DNA of 55,038 nucleotides from Candidatus Segatella violae (GTDB lineage Bacteria; Bacteroidota; Bacteroidia; Bacteroidales; Bacteroidaceae): positions 1 to 55,038 of the forward strand of contig DJSH01000062.1 in NCBI GenBank assembly GCA_002440225.1, in the 5' to 3' direction. Shown piece after piece: positions 16,247 to 24,973 of the stretch (within the stretch, counting starts at the first letter, position 1; each line of letters opens with the position of its first letter). The translations under genes and the position numbers were made by a program. The notes beneath the pieces are model-generated. The model ran no database searches and had not been told where the DNA came from. It saw only the letters and a list, made by a program, of their open reading frames with translations.

Positions 16247-18178
16247 TTATTGTTTCTTTTTCTTCTTTGTTTTCTTTTGAGCTTTTTCCTTAGCCTCTTC
16301 AGCCTCTTTCTCCTTGGCAATCTTGGCGTTGTGGGCATCACGGAGCTTGTCGTAGTCGGCAGAATTCTTCAGGATGCGAGGGCGCATTTCGTCATACTTC
16401 GGACTCAGGATGTTGTACTCCTCCTTGTAAGTCGGAGTCTCGATGCCAGCCAGATATAACAAAAGGTGTGGCAGGGCATCGGTCATATATCGTTTGTCCT
16501 TTGCCTTGCGTATCTGGCGATAGATGTCGCGGTGGGTCTTGATGTACTTGGGCGAGCAGTATATCCAGAATGGAATCTCGAACTCATAGTGTGCCAATGG
16601 CCAGTCGATGTCGGCGGAGTGGTTGCGGCAGATGAAGCCACGGTTTTCCTCATAGCATTCCTCGCCGTGGTCGGGTACGTAGATGACGATGGCGTTCTGC
16701 TTTTGGAATCGCTTCACGATTTGTGCCACGATGGAGTCGTTGTAGAGGGTGGCGTTGTCGTAATAGCTCAACACCTTGCGTTGCTTCACGCTCAGCTCTG
16801 GGCGCTTGTCCTCGTAGCTGCTAGCCCAGAACTTCGCCTGGTTGGCACGGTATCTGAAGTTGTAGCTCACGTGCTGTCCCATCAAGTGGAAGATAGTGAG
16901 GTTGTGCTCCTTCTGATATTGCTTCAAACTGTCGTCGTAGTCGGTCAAGAGTCCGTCGTCGAGGTCGTGGAGCTGAGTGTTGCGGTGGTCGAATTGGAGT
17001 TTGCTCAACTCTGGGTTGTTGAGGAAGAAACCGCCGCTGAAGTCATACACCGCCTCCTTTGCCTGTGGCAGGAACTCGTTGGTGATGAAGGTTACGTTGT
17101 AGCCAGCCTTGCGGAATATCTCAGGGAAGAGGGGATAGTCGCACCATTCTCCCTTCTCGCCCACCACATGGGTGGAGAACATGTTCTTGAAGACGAAGCT
17201 GGTGAGGTTCCAACAAGTCACTACATCAGTAAACTTGGTAAGCTTGCGGCTCTTTTCCAAGGCAACCTGCTGTGGAGTGGTGTCCATGAAGTAGCCATAC
17301 TGCTGGGAGTGGTGGCGACCATAGCTTTCGCCGATGATGAGCACGATGTTGGGCGAGCGATAGCTGCAGCTATCCACCTTCACCTCGTGGGCGGCATGGA
17401 TGAGTTGGGTAATCTGGTGAGCCGCCAACTTATTGGCGTAGATACTGAATTCCAGTCGATAGATAGGCAGGTAGAGCTGTGCATGGTCTTTGTCGGTCAA
17501 GGTATGTTCCACCTCGCCGATGGTTCTGCCCGTCATCAACTTATGAAAGGCCATCTTGTTGTGCCAAGACGTGCATGCGCCTGTGATGAAGAGCACGAGG
17601 CACAGGATGCCGAAGCAGGCTGGCAAGGCTGCCGTCATGCGAGGAATCGCCATGAGTCGCTTCTTGAGCGAAGCCAGTTCCAGCACGGTGATGAGGAATA
17701 CATAAAGTTTGATGAGCGGTTTGCGGAAGATGGCGATGAGCAGCTGGATGAGTGCCAACAGGAGAATCCAACCCACGCTGCTGAAGAGTACTTCGGCAGA
17801 GATGAGGGCAGAGATGAAGTTGGTTGCCTCGCTGCTGTTGGTCTCGCCCACCAGCATCAGCATGGATGGGTTGAGCGTGGAACCGAAGTTGACAAAGCAA
17901 TAGGTGTCTGCCGCTGCCACACTATATAATATAATGTATAATACGACTCTGAGACCGAAGCGTACTTTCTTCGGAAAAAGGGCGAGGAGGGCGCACACCA
18001 CATAGAGGTCGACAAAGAGTTCGAGGAACGTATTGTCGTAGAGGGTGCCATTCTGTGGTATGGTGATGAGTGAGCTCACCGTGCCCAGGATATACATGAA
18101 CACGAAGAAGTTGGCATTTCTCCTGATAGGAGCAGATGCCACGCTAAGACACTTCTTGATGGTTTCTTTCCAACTCAT
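16247..18178 (-). CDS. EptA-like phosphoethanolamine transferase / membrane sulfatase-fold protein
   Basis: 643 residues. Five TM helices occupy about residues 24-200, followed by a periplasmic alkaline-phosphatase-fold domain. Metal and active-site residues are in place: Glu284 (VLIIGESYG), the probable nucleophile Thr326 (CWNLTSFVFKNMFS), His436 (LMGQHVSYNF), Asp503-His504 (YVPDHGEE) and His520. Family members move phosphoethanolamine from phosphatidylethanolamine to lipid A, core sugar or other envelope glycans, often giving cationic-peptide resistance. The C-terminal tail ends in a strongly basic KKTKKKKKQ run. The gene is the most upstream member of the minus-strand glycan cluster. The exact acceptor is not determinable. 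Confidence 0.88.
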   Translation of the reverse strand: MSWKETIKKCLSVASAPIRRNANFFVFMYILGTVSSLITIPQNGTLYDNTFLELFVDLYVVCALLALFPKKVRFGLRVVLYIILYSVAAADTYCFVNFGSTLNPSMLMLVGETNSSEATNFISALISAEVLFSSVGWILLLALIQLLIAIFRKPLIKLYVFLITVLELASLKKRLMAIPRMTAALPACFGILCLVLFITGACTSWHNKMAFHKLMTGRTIGEVEHTLTDKDHAQLYLPIYRLEFSIYANKLAAHQITQLIHAAHEVKVDSCSYRSPNIVLIIGESYGRHHSQQYGYFMDTTPQQVALEKSRKLTKFTDVVTCWNLTSFVFKNMFSTHVVGEKGEWCDYPLFPEIFRKAGYNVTFITNEFLPQAKEAVYDFSGGFFLNNPELSKLQFDHRNTQLHDLDDGLLTDYDDSLKQYQKEHNLTIFHLMGQHVSYNFRYRANQAKFWASSYEDKRPELSVKQRKVLSYYDNATLYNDSIVAQIVKRFQKQNAIVIYVPDHGEECYEENRGFICRNHSADIDWPLAHYEFEIPFWIYCSPKYIKTHRDIYRQIRKAKDKRYMTDALPHLLLYLAGIETPTYKEEYNILSPKYDEMRPRILKNSADYDKLRDAHNAKIAKEKEAEEAKEKAQKKTKKKKKQ

Positions 18179-18272
18179 TTCTGCTAGTTTGATTGATTTC
18201 TACTTTTTTCTTTTATTCTAATCTATTTCTTGGTCTCTAAACGATACTTAGATGCTTTTCCTTGTGGATAGT

Positions 18273-18845
18273 TTAAAGGCTCTGATAGTTATTGAAGGCA
18301 AGTTCCTCGATATTCTCGGGAACCATGCCCTTGATGCTTTCGCCCGCCTTGATGCGCTGGCGAATCTCCGTGCTGCTGATGTTGAGCAGGGGAGTCTCCA
18401 CGATGGTTACGCCTTGGGGCATCTCGCCGATGTCGCTTCCCTGTCGGGGATAGACCACGATGGGATAGTGGGCGAGGATGTCGTCGTGATGATACCACTT
18501 GTCGAATGCCGCCCAGTTGTCGCCACCTATCAGCAGGGTGAACTCAATGCCGGGATAGTCCTTGCTCATGGCTTGCAGCGTGTGCCAGGTGTATGACGGC
18601 TTGGGCAGATGGAACTCATAGTCGCAAGCCTTGAGTTGCGGCTCTTCCTCCAGTGCCTTCTCCACCATCTCCAGGCGCAAGTGGTCGTCGAGCAAGTCGG
18701 TGGCATGCTTCTTGAATGGGTTCATGGGCGAGACCATAAACCATACCTCGTCCAATCCCGCCTTCTCGCAAAGGCTCTTAGCCAATGCGATGTGGGCGGT
18801 ATGGATGGGGTTGAAGCTGCCGCCAAAGATTCCTACCTTCTTCAT
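18273..18845 (-). CDS. nadD: Nicotinate-nucleotide adenylyltransferase
   Basis: 190 residues. The nucleotidyltransferase motif GGSFNPIHTAHIALA is at residues 8-22 and the C-terminal ISSTEIRQRI is the second signature. NadD joins ATP and nicotinate mononucleotide to give deamido-NAD in the cytoplasm. It is the last gene of a minus-strand operon after yicC and gmk (67 bp from gmk). nadK, the later NADP-forming step, is also in this window at 31583. Confidence 0.95.
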   Translation of the reverse strand: MKKVGIFGGSFNPIHTAHIALAKSLCEKAGLDEVWFMVSPMNPFKKHATDLLDDHLRLEMVEKALEEEPQLKACDYEFHLPKPSYTWHTLQAMSKDYPGIEFTLLIGGDNWAAFDKWYHHDDILAHYPIVVYPRQGSDIGEMPQGVTIVETPLLNISSTEIRQRIKAGESIKGMVPENIEELAFNNYQSL

Positions 18846-18912
18846 TTCATGTTTAATGTGTAGTGTTTTATGTTTACTTTTGGGTGCTTATTCCTCCAAT
18901 TTTATCGGAATC

Positions 18913-19485
18913 TTATGCCTCCAAGAAATTCTTGACGAGTTGATATACTTCCTGCTCGGCTTTCTCCAAGTCGTCGTTTACCACCACATGGTCGAACTGA
19001 GGGGCGAAGGTCAGCTCGTAGCTAGCCTTGGCAAGGCGCTGCTCGATAACCTCTGGGGCATCGGTGCCACGACCGTTCAGTCGACGGCGCAACTCCTCTA
19101 CCGAAGGTGGCTGCACGAAGATGCTCAAGGCACGCTCGCCATAGAACTTCTTGATATTGACGCCGCCCTTTACATCAACATCGAAGATGACCGACTCACC
19201 TGCGTTCAACTGGTTTTCCACCTGCGACTTCAATGTGCCGTAGAATCTATCCTTGTAAACCTCCTCATACTCCAAGAACTCGCCAGCTTCAATCTTAGCC
19301 TTGAACTCCTCTGGAGTGAGGAAGAAATATTCCACACCATTCTTCTCCGTGCCACGGGGGGCACGAGAGGTGCAACTGATAGAGAATGCCAACTTCAACT
19401 CTGGATGTTCCTTCATCAACCAGTTGACGATGGTACTCTTGCCGCTGCCCGATGGGGCACTGAAAATTAACAATCCGTTCTTCAT
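18913..19485 (-). CDS. gmk: Guanylate kinase
   Basis: 190 residues. The P-loop is APSGSGKST (residues 10-18), followed by the GMP-binding stretch SCTSRAPRGTEKNGVEYFF and the lid-region RLNGRGTDAPEVIEQRLAKA. It phosphorylates GMP to GDP. It starts 11 bp after the yicC stop, so the two are translated from one mRNA; the yicC-gmk pair is conserved in many bacteria. Confidence 0.96.
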   Translation of the reverse strand: MKNGLLIFSAPSGSGKSTIVNWLMKEHPELKLAFSISCTSRAPRGTEKNGVEYFFLTPEEFKAKIEAGEFLEYEEVYKDRFYGTLKSQVENQLNAGESVIFDVDVKGGVNIKKFYGERALSIFVQPPSVEELRRRLNGRGTDAPEVIEQRLAKASYELTFAPQFDHVVVNDDLEKAEQEVYQLVKNFLEA

Positions 19486-19496
19486 ATTACAAAATA

Positions 19497-20375
19497 TTAC
19501 AAAGCATTTAGTACTTGCTCCTTGATTTGCTCCAACTCGTCTTTCATCTTCACCACGATGTTTTGCATCTCAGCCTGGTTGCTCTTAGAACCAGTGGTGT
19601 TGATTTCGCGTCCCATCTCCTGTGCGATGAAACCGAGTTTCTTGCCTACGCCATGACCTTCCTCGTTCATGGTCTCACGGAAATACTTCAGATGGTTGGT
19701 CAGGCGCTGCTTCTCCTCGCTGATGTCGAGCTTCTCGATGTAGTAGATGAGCTCCTGCTCCAAGCGGTTCTTGTCGTACTCCACGTTTGGAATCTGCTGC
19801 AAGCCATTTACGATGTTCTGCTTGATCTTCTCCACACGACTCTTCTCGTATGGTTCGATGCTAGCCAAGAGAGCCTGGATGTTGTCCACTTTCTCTGTGA
19901 ATTTCTTCTGTAGGGCTGCACCTTCCTGCTTGCGGAAGTCCTTGAGATGGTCTACGGCTTCGGTGATAGCCGCTTTTGCAGCCTCCCACTCCTCGTCGGT
20001 CAATTCTTCGACGTCGGTCTTGGTTGTTACATCTGGAAGGCGCAACAAGGTGTTGTACCAATCGGTAGGTTCAGGAATGCCAGTTTCTGCCGAAATCTTC
20101 TTGATTTGTTGGTAATAATTCTCAACAAGTGCGGCATTGATAGGCGTAGCGTCAGTAGTTACGTCTTTCTCTATCCAGATAGAGAAGTCAACCTTGCCTC
20201 TCTCCAGATTCTTAGCGATATACTGACGGATTTCCATCTCCTTCTCTCTGTAGAGCGGAGCGATACGAGTAGAGAGGTCGAGCGTCTTGCTGTTTAATGA
20301 CTTTATCTCTACATTAATTTTCTTTTCTTTGTAGGCTGCGGTAGCTTTTCCGAAGCCTGTCATTGACTGTATCAT
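19497..20375 (-). CDS. yicC: YicC family endoribonuclease-like protein
   Basis: 292 residues from the ATG at 20375. An in-frame TTG at 20402 exists, but it overlaps the -7 box, and the family begins MIxSMTGFG, exactly as at 20375 (MIQSMTGFGKA). The C-terminal DUF1732 part has TTGSKSNQAEMQNIVVKMK and ends in LEQIKEQVLNAL. E. coli YicC is described as an endoribonuclease; the role in Bacteroidota is untested. It heads the operon with gmk and nadD and is divergent from tsaB. Confidence 0.92.
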   Translation of the reverse strand: MIQSMTGFGKATAAYKEKKINVEIKSLNSKTLDLSTRIAPLYREKEMEIRQYIAKNLERGKVDFSIWIEKDVTTDATPINAALVENYYQQIKKISAETGIPEPTDWYNTLLRLPDVTTKTDVEELTDEEWEAAKAAITEAVDHLKDFRKQEGAALQKKFTEKVDNIQALLASIEPYEKSRVEKIKQNIVNGLQQIPNVEYDKNRLEQELIYYIEKLDISEEKQRLTNHLKYFRETMNEEGHGVGKKLGFIAQEMGREINTTGSKSNQAEMQNIVVKMKDELEQIKEQVLNAL

Positions 20376-20399
20376 ATAATCTTTCACGTTAAATTTCTG

Positions 20400-20407
20400 C
20401 AAAAGTA
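20400..20407 (-). promoter_or_regulatory. -7 box for yicC-gmk-nadD
   Basis: TACTTTTG on the minus strand fits TAnnTTTG, 25 bp before the yicC ATG. It is 22 bp from the oppositely directed tsaB -7 box, so the two promoters are back to back. Confidence 0.6.
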
Positions 20408-20429
20408 CAAAAAAAAGCGAGAAAATGAG

Positions 20430-20437
20430 TATATTTG
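20430..20437 (+). promoter_or_regulatory. -7 box for the tsaB-rseP operon
   Basis: TATATTTG on the plus strand, 29 bp before the tsaB ATG, fits TAnnTTTG. No clear TTG at the -33 position was found. Confidence 0.6.
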
Positions 20438-20466
20438 CACCTTATTTAAGAATATATTTTTAAATT

Positions 20467-21159
20467 ATGTCGTGTATATTGAATATTGAGACGAGCACGG
20501 ACGTGTGCTCAGTGGCAATTAGTGATAGTGGACAGGTGATTTTTAACAAGGAAGATCACAGTGGTCCTAACCATGCAGTGAAGTTGGGTGTGTTTGTAGA
20601 TGAAGCGCTAAGTTTCCTCGATTCGCACGGTCTTCCATTGGAGGCTGTGGCAGTAAGTTGTGGCCCTGGTTCCTATACCGGATTGCGCATCGGCGTGAGC
20701 ATGGCGAAGGGCATCTGCTATGGTCGTGGTGTGAAGCTCATCGCCGTGCCTACCCTCGAACTGATGGCAGTGCCTGTATTGCTTGGCGAACATCCTGAGG
20801 ATGAGAATGCCCTCATCGTGCCTATGCTCGACGCCCGCCGCATGGAGGTGTATGCCGAAGTGTTCGACCGCGCCTTGAAGGTGGTTCGCCCTATCCAGGC
20901 TGATGTGGTGGATGCAGATACCTACAAGGAGTATCTTGACAAGGGCTCTGTGTATTTCTTCGGAAATGGCGCAGCCAAGTGTATGGAGACTATCAATCAT
21001 CCTAACGCTCACCTTGTGAAGGACATCGGGCCTCTTGCCAAGAACATGGCTCCGCTTGCAGAGAAGCGATTTGCGGAGGGCAAGTTTGAGGACGTGGCTT
21101 ATTTCGTGCCATTCTACTTGAAAGACTTTGTGGCTAAGATGCCAAAGAAATTGCTCTAA
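20467..21159 (+). CDS. tsaB: tRNA threonylcarbamoyladenosine biosynthesis protein TsaB
   Basis: 230 residues of the ASKHA fold: LNIETSTDVCSVAI at the N terminus and AVSCGPGSYTGLRIGVSMAKGICYG around residues 60-85, then LIVPMLDARRMEVY. TsaB pairs with TsaD and TsaE to make t6A37 in tRNAs reading ANN codons. The length is usual. It is the first gene of the plus-strand housekeeping operon and follows a -7 box at 20430. Confidence 0.94.
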   Translation: MSCILNIETSTDVCSVAISDSGQVIFNKEDHSGPNHAVKLGVFVDEALSFLDSHGLPLEAVAVSCGPGSYTGLRIGVSMAKGICYGRGVKLIAVPTLELMAVPVLLGEHPEDENALIVPMLDARRMEVYAEVFDRALKVVRPIQADVVDADTYKEYLDKGSVYFFGNGAAKCMETINHPNAHLVKDIGPLAKNMAPLAEKRFAEGKFEDVAYFVPFYLKDFVAKMPKKLL

Positions 21160-21183
21160 AGTGATTATTACATTATAACAAAT

Positions 21184-21783
21184 ATGAATATTGAAGGATT
21201 AGACTATAATACGCAGAGAGAACGACTCATCCTGCCTGAGTATGGTCGTGAGATACAGCAGATGGTGGATTATGCCGTCAAGTTGGAAGACCGTGCAGAG
21301 CGACAGCGCTGTGCCGAGGCTATCATCGCCGTTATGAAGCGCATGTTTCCAGAGGGCAAAGAAATGGAAAACCATGAGCAGAAGCTATGGGACCATCTTG
21401 CCATCATGAGCAATTTCCAGCTCGACATCGACTATCCGTTTGATGTGGCTGGTGCTGTGCAGATGGCCAGAAAACCTGAGCCAATGCCATATCCGATGAA
21501 GAGAATCCCGGTGCGTCATTATGGCGCCATGATGTTCCAAATCTTCAATAAGTTGAAGACCATGGAACCTGGAAAGGAACGTGATGAGTTGGTGGCACTC
21601 ACTGCCAACCAAATGCATCGCAACCTGGTGCAGTGGAGCCATGGCTCTAGCGATGTGGAAAAGGTGGCATCCGACTTGGCTCGTTTCACCGATGGGAAGA
21701 TTCAGCTAGACCTGGATACTTTCGTCTTTGACAAGATTACGGATCACCCAGCAAGACCGACTGGACAAAAGAAGAAAAAGTAA
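21184..21783 (+). CDS. DUF4290 family protein
   Basis: 199 residues, no signal peptide or TM helix. The N terminus DYNTQRERLILPEYGREIQQMVDYA is the hallmark of the Bacteroidota-specific DUF4290 family. Much of the rest is predicted helical, and the tail is basic (PTGQKKKK). I know no established function. It lies 24 bp after tsaB and 37 bp before murA, so it is produced with translation and envelope enzymes, which suggests a core cellular role. Confidence 0.85.
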   Translation: MNIEGLDYNTQRERLILPEYGREIQQMVDYAVKLEDRAERQRCAEAIIAVMKRMFPEGKEMENHEQKLWDHLAIMSNFQLDIDYPFDVAGAVQMARKPEPMPYPMKRIPVRHYGAMMFQIFNKLKTMEPGKERDELVALTANQMHRNLVQWSHGSSDVEKVASDLARFTDGKIQLDLDTFVFDKITDHPARPTGQKKKK

Positions 21784-21820
21784 GTATTATACATTATTAT
21801 ATATAATAAATAAGAAGCCT

Positions 21821-23131
21821 ATGGAGTCTTTCATCATAGAGGGCGGACATCCGCTCAAAGGTACTATCACTCCCCAAGGTGCCAAGAACGAGGCATTGGA
21901 AGTAATCTGTACCACCATTTTGACCGATGAACCTGTGCGCATCAGCAATGTGCCAGACATCCTGGACGTGAACAACCTCATCAAGTTGCTCAAGGAAATA
22001 GGTGTCAAGGTAACGCAGAACGGGCGCAACGACTATACCTTCCAGAGTGATAATTTGAACCTCGACTATCTTGATAGCTTGGAGTTTGTCAAGAAGTGCG
22101 CTTCGCTCAGAGGCAGTGTGCTCATGATAGGTCCGTTGCTGGGTCGTTGTGGCAAGGCGACCATCGCCCAGCCTGGTGGCGACAAGATTGGTCGTCGTCG
22201 TTTGGATACCCATTTCCTGGGATTCAAGTGCCTTGGTGCCACCTTTGTGCATGATGATGACCGCAATGTATATCAGATACAAGCCAAGAAGTTGAAGGGC
22301 TGCTATATGTTGCTTGACGAAGCTTCTGTCACGGGAACAGCCAACATCATCATGGCGTCGGTTCTTGCCAAGGGCACCACTACTATCTATAATGCGGCTT
22401 GCGAGCCTTATATACAACAGCTTTGCCACTTGCTCAATGCCATGGGCGCACAGATTAGTGGCATCGCCAGCAACTTGCTCACCATCGTGGGCGTGGAGAA
22501 ACTGCATGGTGCCCAGCATCGCATCCTGCCAGATATGATAGAGGTAGGTTCGTTTATTGGCATGGCTGCCATGTGCGGAGCCGGCATCCGCATCAAGGAT
22601 GTCTCGGTGAAAGACTTGGGCATCATCCCTGATTCCTTCCGCCGTCTTGGTGTGAAAATCAAGGTGGAGGGCGATGACCTCGTCATTCCGGAGCAGAAAC
22701 ATTATGTCATCGACTCCTTCATCGATGGAACCATCATGACGCTTGCCGATGCGCCTTGGCCAGGACTTACCCCAGACCTTCTTTCTGTATTGCTCGTGGT
22801 GGCGACGCAGGCTCGTGGCAGTGTGCTCTTCCATCAGAAGATGTTCGAGAGCCGCTTGTTCTTCGTGGATAAGCTCATCGACATGGGAGCGCAGATTATC
22901 CTTTGCGACCCTCACCGTGCCGTGGTGGTAGGTCATGACCATAAGAAAAAACTCCGTGCCGGCAGAATGACCAGTCCGGATATTCGTGCCGGTATCGCCC
23001 TGCTCATTGCAGCCATGAGTGCCAATGGTACCAGTCGCATCGAGAATATCGCCCAGATAGACCGTGGTTATGAGGACATCGAGCATCGCCTCAATGCCCT
23101 GGGAGCCAAGATTACTCGTGTGGCGGATTAA
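21821..23131 (+). CDS. murA: UDP-N-acetylglucosamine 1-carboxyvinyltransferase, Asp active-site type
   Basis: 436 residues from the ATG at 21821 (MESFIIEGG); an earlier in-frame ATG at 21728 would overlap the DUF4290 gene and add a non-homologous stretch. Lys22-Asn23 (AKNEAL) are the UDP-GlcNAc/PEP-binding pair. The loop residue that is Cys115 in E. coli is here Asp121 (QPGGDKIGRRRLDTH, codon 22181-22183). Asp in the TPDLLS segment and Arg in SPDIRAGIAL fit the other catalytic positions. MurA makes the first committed peptidoglycan precursor. The Cys-to-Asp exchange is known to keep activity while preventing fosfomycin alkylation (for example in mycobacterial MurA). Confidence 0.95.
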   Translation: MESFIIEGGHPLKGTITPQGAKNEALEVICTTILTDEPVRISNVPDILDVNNLIKLLKEIGVKVTQNGRNDYTFQSDNLNLDYLDSLEFVKKCASLRGSVLMIGPLLGRCGKATIAQPGGDKIGRRRLDTHFLGFKCLGATFVHDDDRNVYQIQAKKLKGCYMLLDEASVTGTANIIMASVLAKGTTTIYNAACEPYIQQLCHLLNAMGAQISGIASNLLTIVGVEKLHGAQHRILPDMIEVGSFIGMAAMCGAGIRIKDVSVKDLGIIPDSFRRLGVKIKVEGDDLVIPEQKHYVIDSFIDGTIMTLADAPWPGLTPDLLSVLLVVATQARGSVLFHQKMFESRLFFVDKLIDMGAQIILCDPHRAVVVGHDHKKKLRAGRMTSPDIRAGIALLIAAMSANGTSRIENIAQIDRGYEDIEHRLNALGAKITRVAD

Positions 23132-23143
23132 GTGAGTAAAGAT

Positions 23144-23160
23144 GGGGATTTCAAATCCCC
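23144..23160. repeat. Short palindromic element GGGGATTTCAAATCCCC
   Basis: A perfect palindrome (odd centre) in the murA-rimM gap, followed by CTAGAAC. It differs by one base from the element inside the MFS gene at 45875 and shares its centre with the element at 54005. A dispersed palindrome family is the likely explanation. Confidence 0.75.
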
Positions 23161-23191
23161 TAGAACAGAGTGAAGAAATCAATAGCTGATT

Positions 23192-23713
23192 ATGATTAGA
23201 CGCGACGAAGTATATAAGATAGGAAAGCTGGGCAAGCCGCATGGTGTGAAGGGGGAGATAACCTTTGCCATCACCGACGATGTTTTCGACCGTGTGGATG
23301 CCGAGTACTTGGTGCTCGACATCGATGGCATCCTCGTGCCTTTCTATCTAGAAGAGTATCGTTTTAAGAACGATGACAACGTGCTGGTGAAGTTTGAAGG
23401 CATCGATACCCAGGAACAGGCTCGCAACTACACGGGATGCGAGGTTTATTTCCCTCGCCATCTCTCTGACAGCGACGAGGAGAACATGTCTTGGGCAGAG
23501 ATTATCGGCTTCAGCCTCGTGGATGTGATTAGCGGCAAGGTGGTGGGTACTATCGAGCATGTGGATGACTCTACGCTCAATCTCCTCTTCGAGGTGACCA
23601 CGCCACAGGGTGACGATGTGCTTATTCCTGCCAGCAACGACCTCATAGAGGAAGTGAGTGCCGAGAAGAAAGAAATCAAAATGGCAATTCCTGAAGGACT
23701 GTTAGAATTATAA
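23192..23713 (+). CDS. rimM: Ribosome maturation factor RimM
   Basis: 173 residues. The N-terminal RimM domain starts YKIGKLGKPHGVKGEITF; the PRC-barrel part contains DVISGKVVGTIEHVDDSTLNLLFEV and ends VLIPASNDLIEEVSAEKKEIKMAIPEGLLEL. RimM helps 30S subunit maturation through S19 and 16S rRNA. It lies 60 bp after murA and 13 bp before dxr in the same operon. Confidence 0.95.
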   Translation: MIRRDEVYKIGKLGKPHGVKGEITFAITDDVFDRVDAEYLVLDIDGILVPFYLEEYRFKNDDNVLVKFEGIDTQEQARNYTGCEVYFPRHLSDSDEENMSWAEIIGFSLVDVISGKVVGTIEHVDDSTLNLLFEVTTPQGDDVLIPASNDLIEEVSAEKKEIKMAIPEGLLEL

Positions 23714-23726
23714 GTGAAGAAGAAAT

Positions 23727-24890
23727 ATGAAGAAACAACAGATATGTATTCTCGGTTCTACGGGAAGTATCGGTACGCAGGCTCTCGATGTCATCGAGCA
23801 GCATAGCGACCTTTACGAGGTTTACTGCCTCACCGCCAACAACCGAGTGAAACAACTTGCCGAGCAAGCCCATAAGTTCCATCCTGCAGCCGTGGTGATT
23901 GCCAATGAGGCTCACTATGAGGAGTTGCAGAACTTATTGAGCGACGAGCCCGACATCAAGGTCTATGCCGGAGCGCAGGCCCTTTGCGACATCGTGCAGG
24001 CAGGTCCTATCGACATGGTGCTTGCCTCGATGGTGGGATTCTCCGGTTTGGAGCCAACCATCCATGCCATCAAGGCACGCAAGAAGATTTGTCTTGCCAA
24101 CAAGGAGACCTTGGTTGTCGCCGGTGAGTTGATTTGCAACCTTGCCCAGCAATATCATGTTCCTATCCTCCCTGTGGACAGTGAGCATAGTGCCATCTTC
24201 CAAAGCCTCGTGGGCGAGGGCGACACCGAGGTGGAGAAAATCCTCCTGACATGTTCGGGCGGACCTTTCCGCAACTATACCCACGAGCAACTGGAGAAGG
24301 TGACGGCAGCCGATGCCCTCAAGCATCCTACCTGGGACATGGGGGCGAAGATTACCATCGACTCGGCATCGCTCATGAATAAGGGCTTCGAGGTGACCGA
24401 GGCTAAATGGCTCTTTGGTGTGCCTGCCGACAAAATACAAGTGCTCATCCATCCGCAGAGCATCGTGCATAGTGCCGTGCAGTTTGCCGATGGTGCGGTG
24501 AAGGCTCAGCTAGGTGTGCCAGACATGCGCCTGCCTATCCAGTATGCCTTCTCCTTCCCGAAGCGCTTGCATCTCAATGGCGATCGCCTCGACCTCTTCA
24601 AGACCCAGGACTTGCAGTTCTTCGAGCCAGACTACAAGAAGTTTAAGTGCTTGCAGTTGGCTTTCGACGCCATCAAGAAGGGCGGAAACATGTCGTGTAT
24701 CGTCAATGCAGCCAATGAAATCGTGAATGCGGGCTTCCGCAAGGGCGAATGTGGCTTCCTTCAGATGGCAGACATCATCGAGGATACGATGGCAAAGGCT
24801 ACGTTTGATAAGAATCCAGATCTGGATGTTTATCTTCAGACTGATGCTGAGGCTCGTCGCATCGCCACGGAACTGATGAATAATGTATAA
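23727..24890 (+). CDS. dxr: 1-deoxy-D-xylulose 5-phosphate reductoisomerase
   Basis: 387 residues. NADPH-binding ILGSTGSIGTQALDVI at the N terminus, NKETLVVAGE, the metal/substrate motif PVDSEHSAIFQSL and the SGGPFR loop are all present, together with HPTWDMGAKITIDSASLMNKG. It converts DXP to MEP in isoprenoid synthesis. ispD, encoding the next MEP-pathway enzyme, is at 30210. It supplies undecaprenyl carriers used by the murein and glycan genes around it (general pathway knowledge). Confidence 0.96.
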   Translation: MKKQQICILGSTGSIGTQALDVIEQHSDLYEVYCLTANNRVKQLAEQAHKFHPAAVVIANEAHYEELQNLLSDEPDIKVYAGAQALCDIVQAGPIDMVLASMVGFSGLEPTIHAIKARKKICLANKETLVVAGELICNLAQQYHVPILPVDSEHSAIFQSLVGEGDTEVEKILLTCSGGPFRNYTHEQLEKVTAADALKHPTWDMGAKITIDSASLMNKGFEVTEAKWLFGVPADKIQVLIHPQSIVHSAVQFADGAVKAQLGVPDMRLPIQYAFSFPKRLHLNGDRLDLFKTQDLQFFEPDYKKFKCLQLAFDAIKKGGNMSCIVNAANEIVNAGFRKGECGFLQMADIIEDTMAKATFDKNPDLDVYLQTDAEARRIATELMNNV

Positions 24891-24973
24891 TTATTAATAA
24901 TGTATAAATAAAAATAGCGAGAAAAACTAATTATAAAGTTCAATTCTCGATGTTAAAAATTCATAGTAAATAA

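Noticed and set aside
20376..20402. Upstream TTG start for yicC
   Set aside because: It overlaps the TACTTTTG -7 box, and the family N terminus MIxSMTGFG begins at the ATG at 20375.
21728..21820. Longer murA start
   Set aside because: The extra 31 residues overlap the DUF4290 gene, do not resemble MurA, and the MESFIIEGG start at 21821 fits the family.
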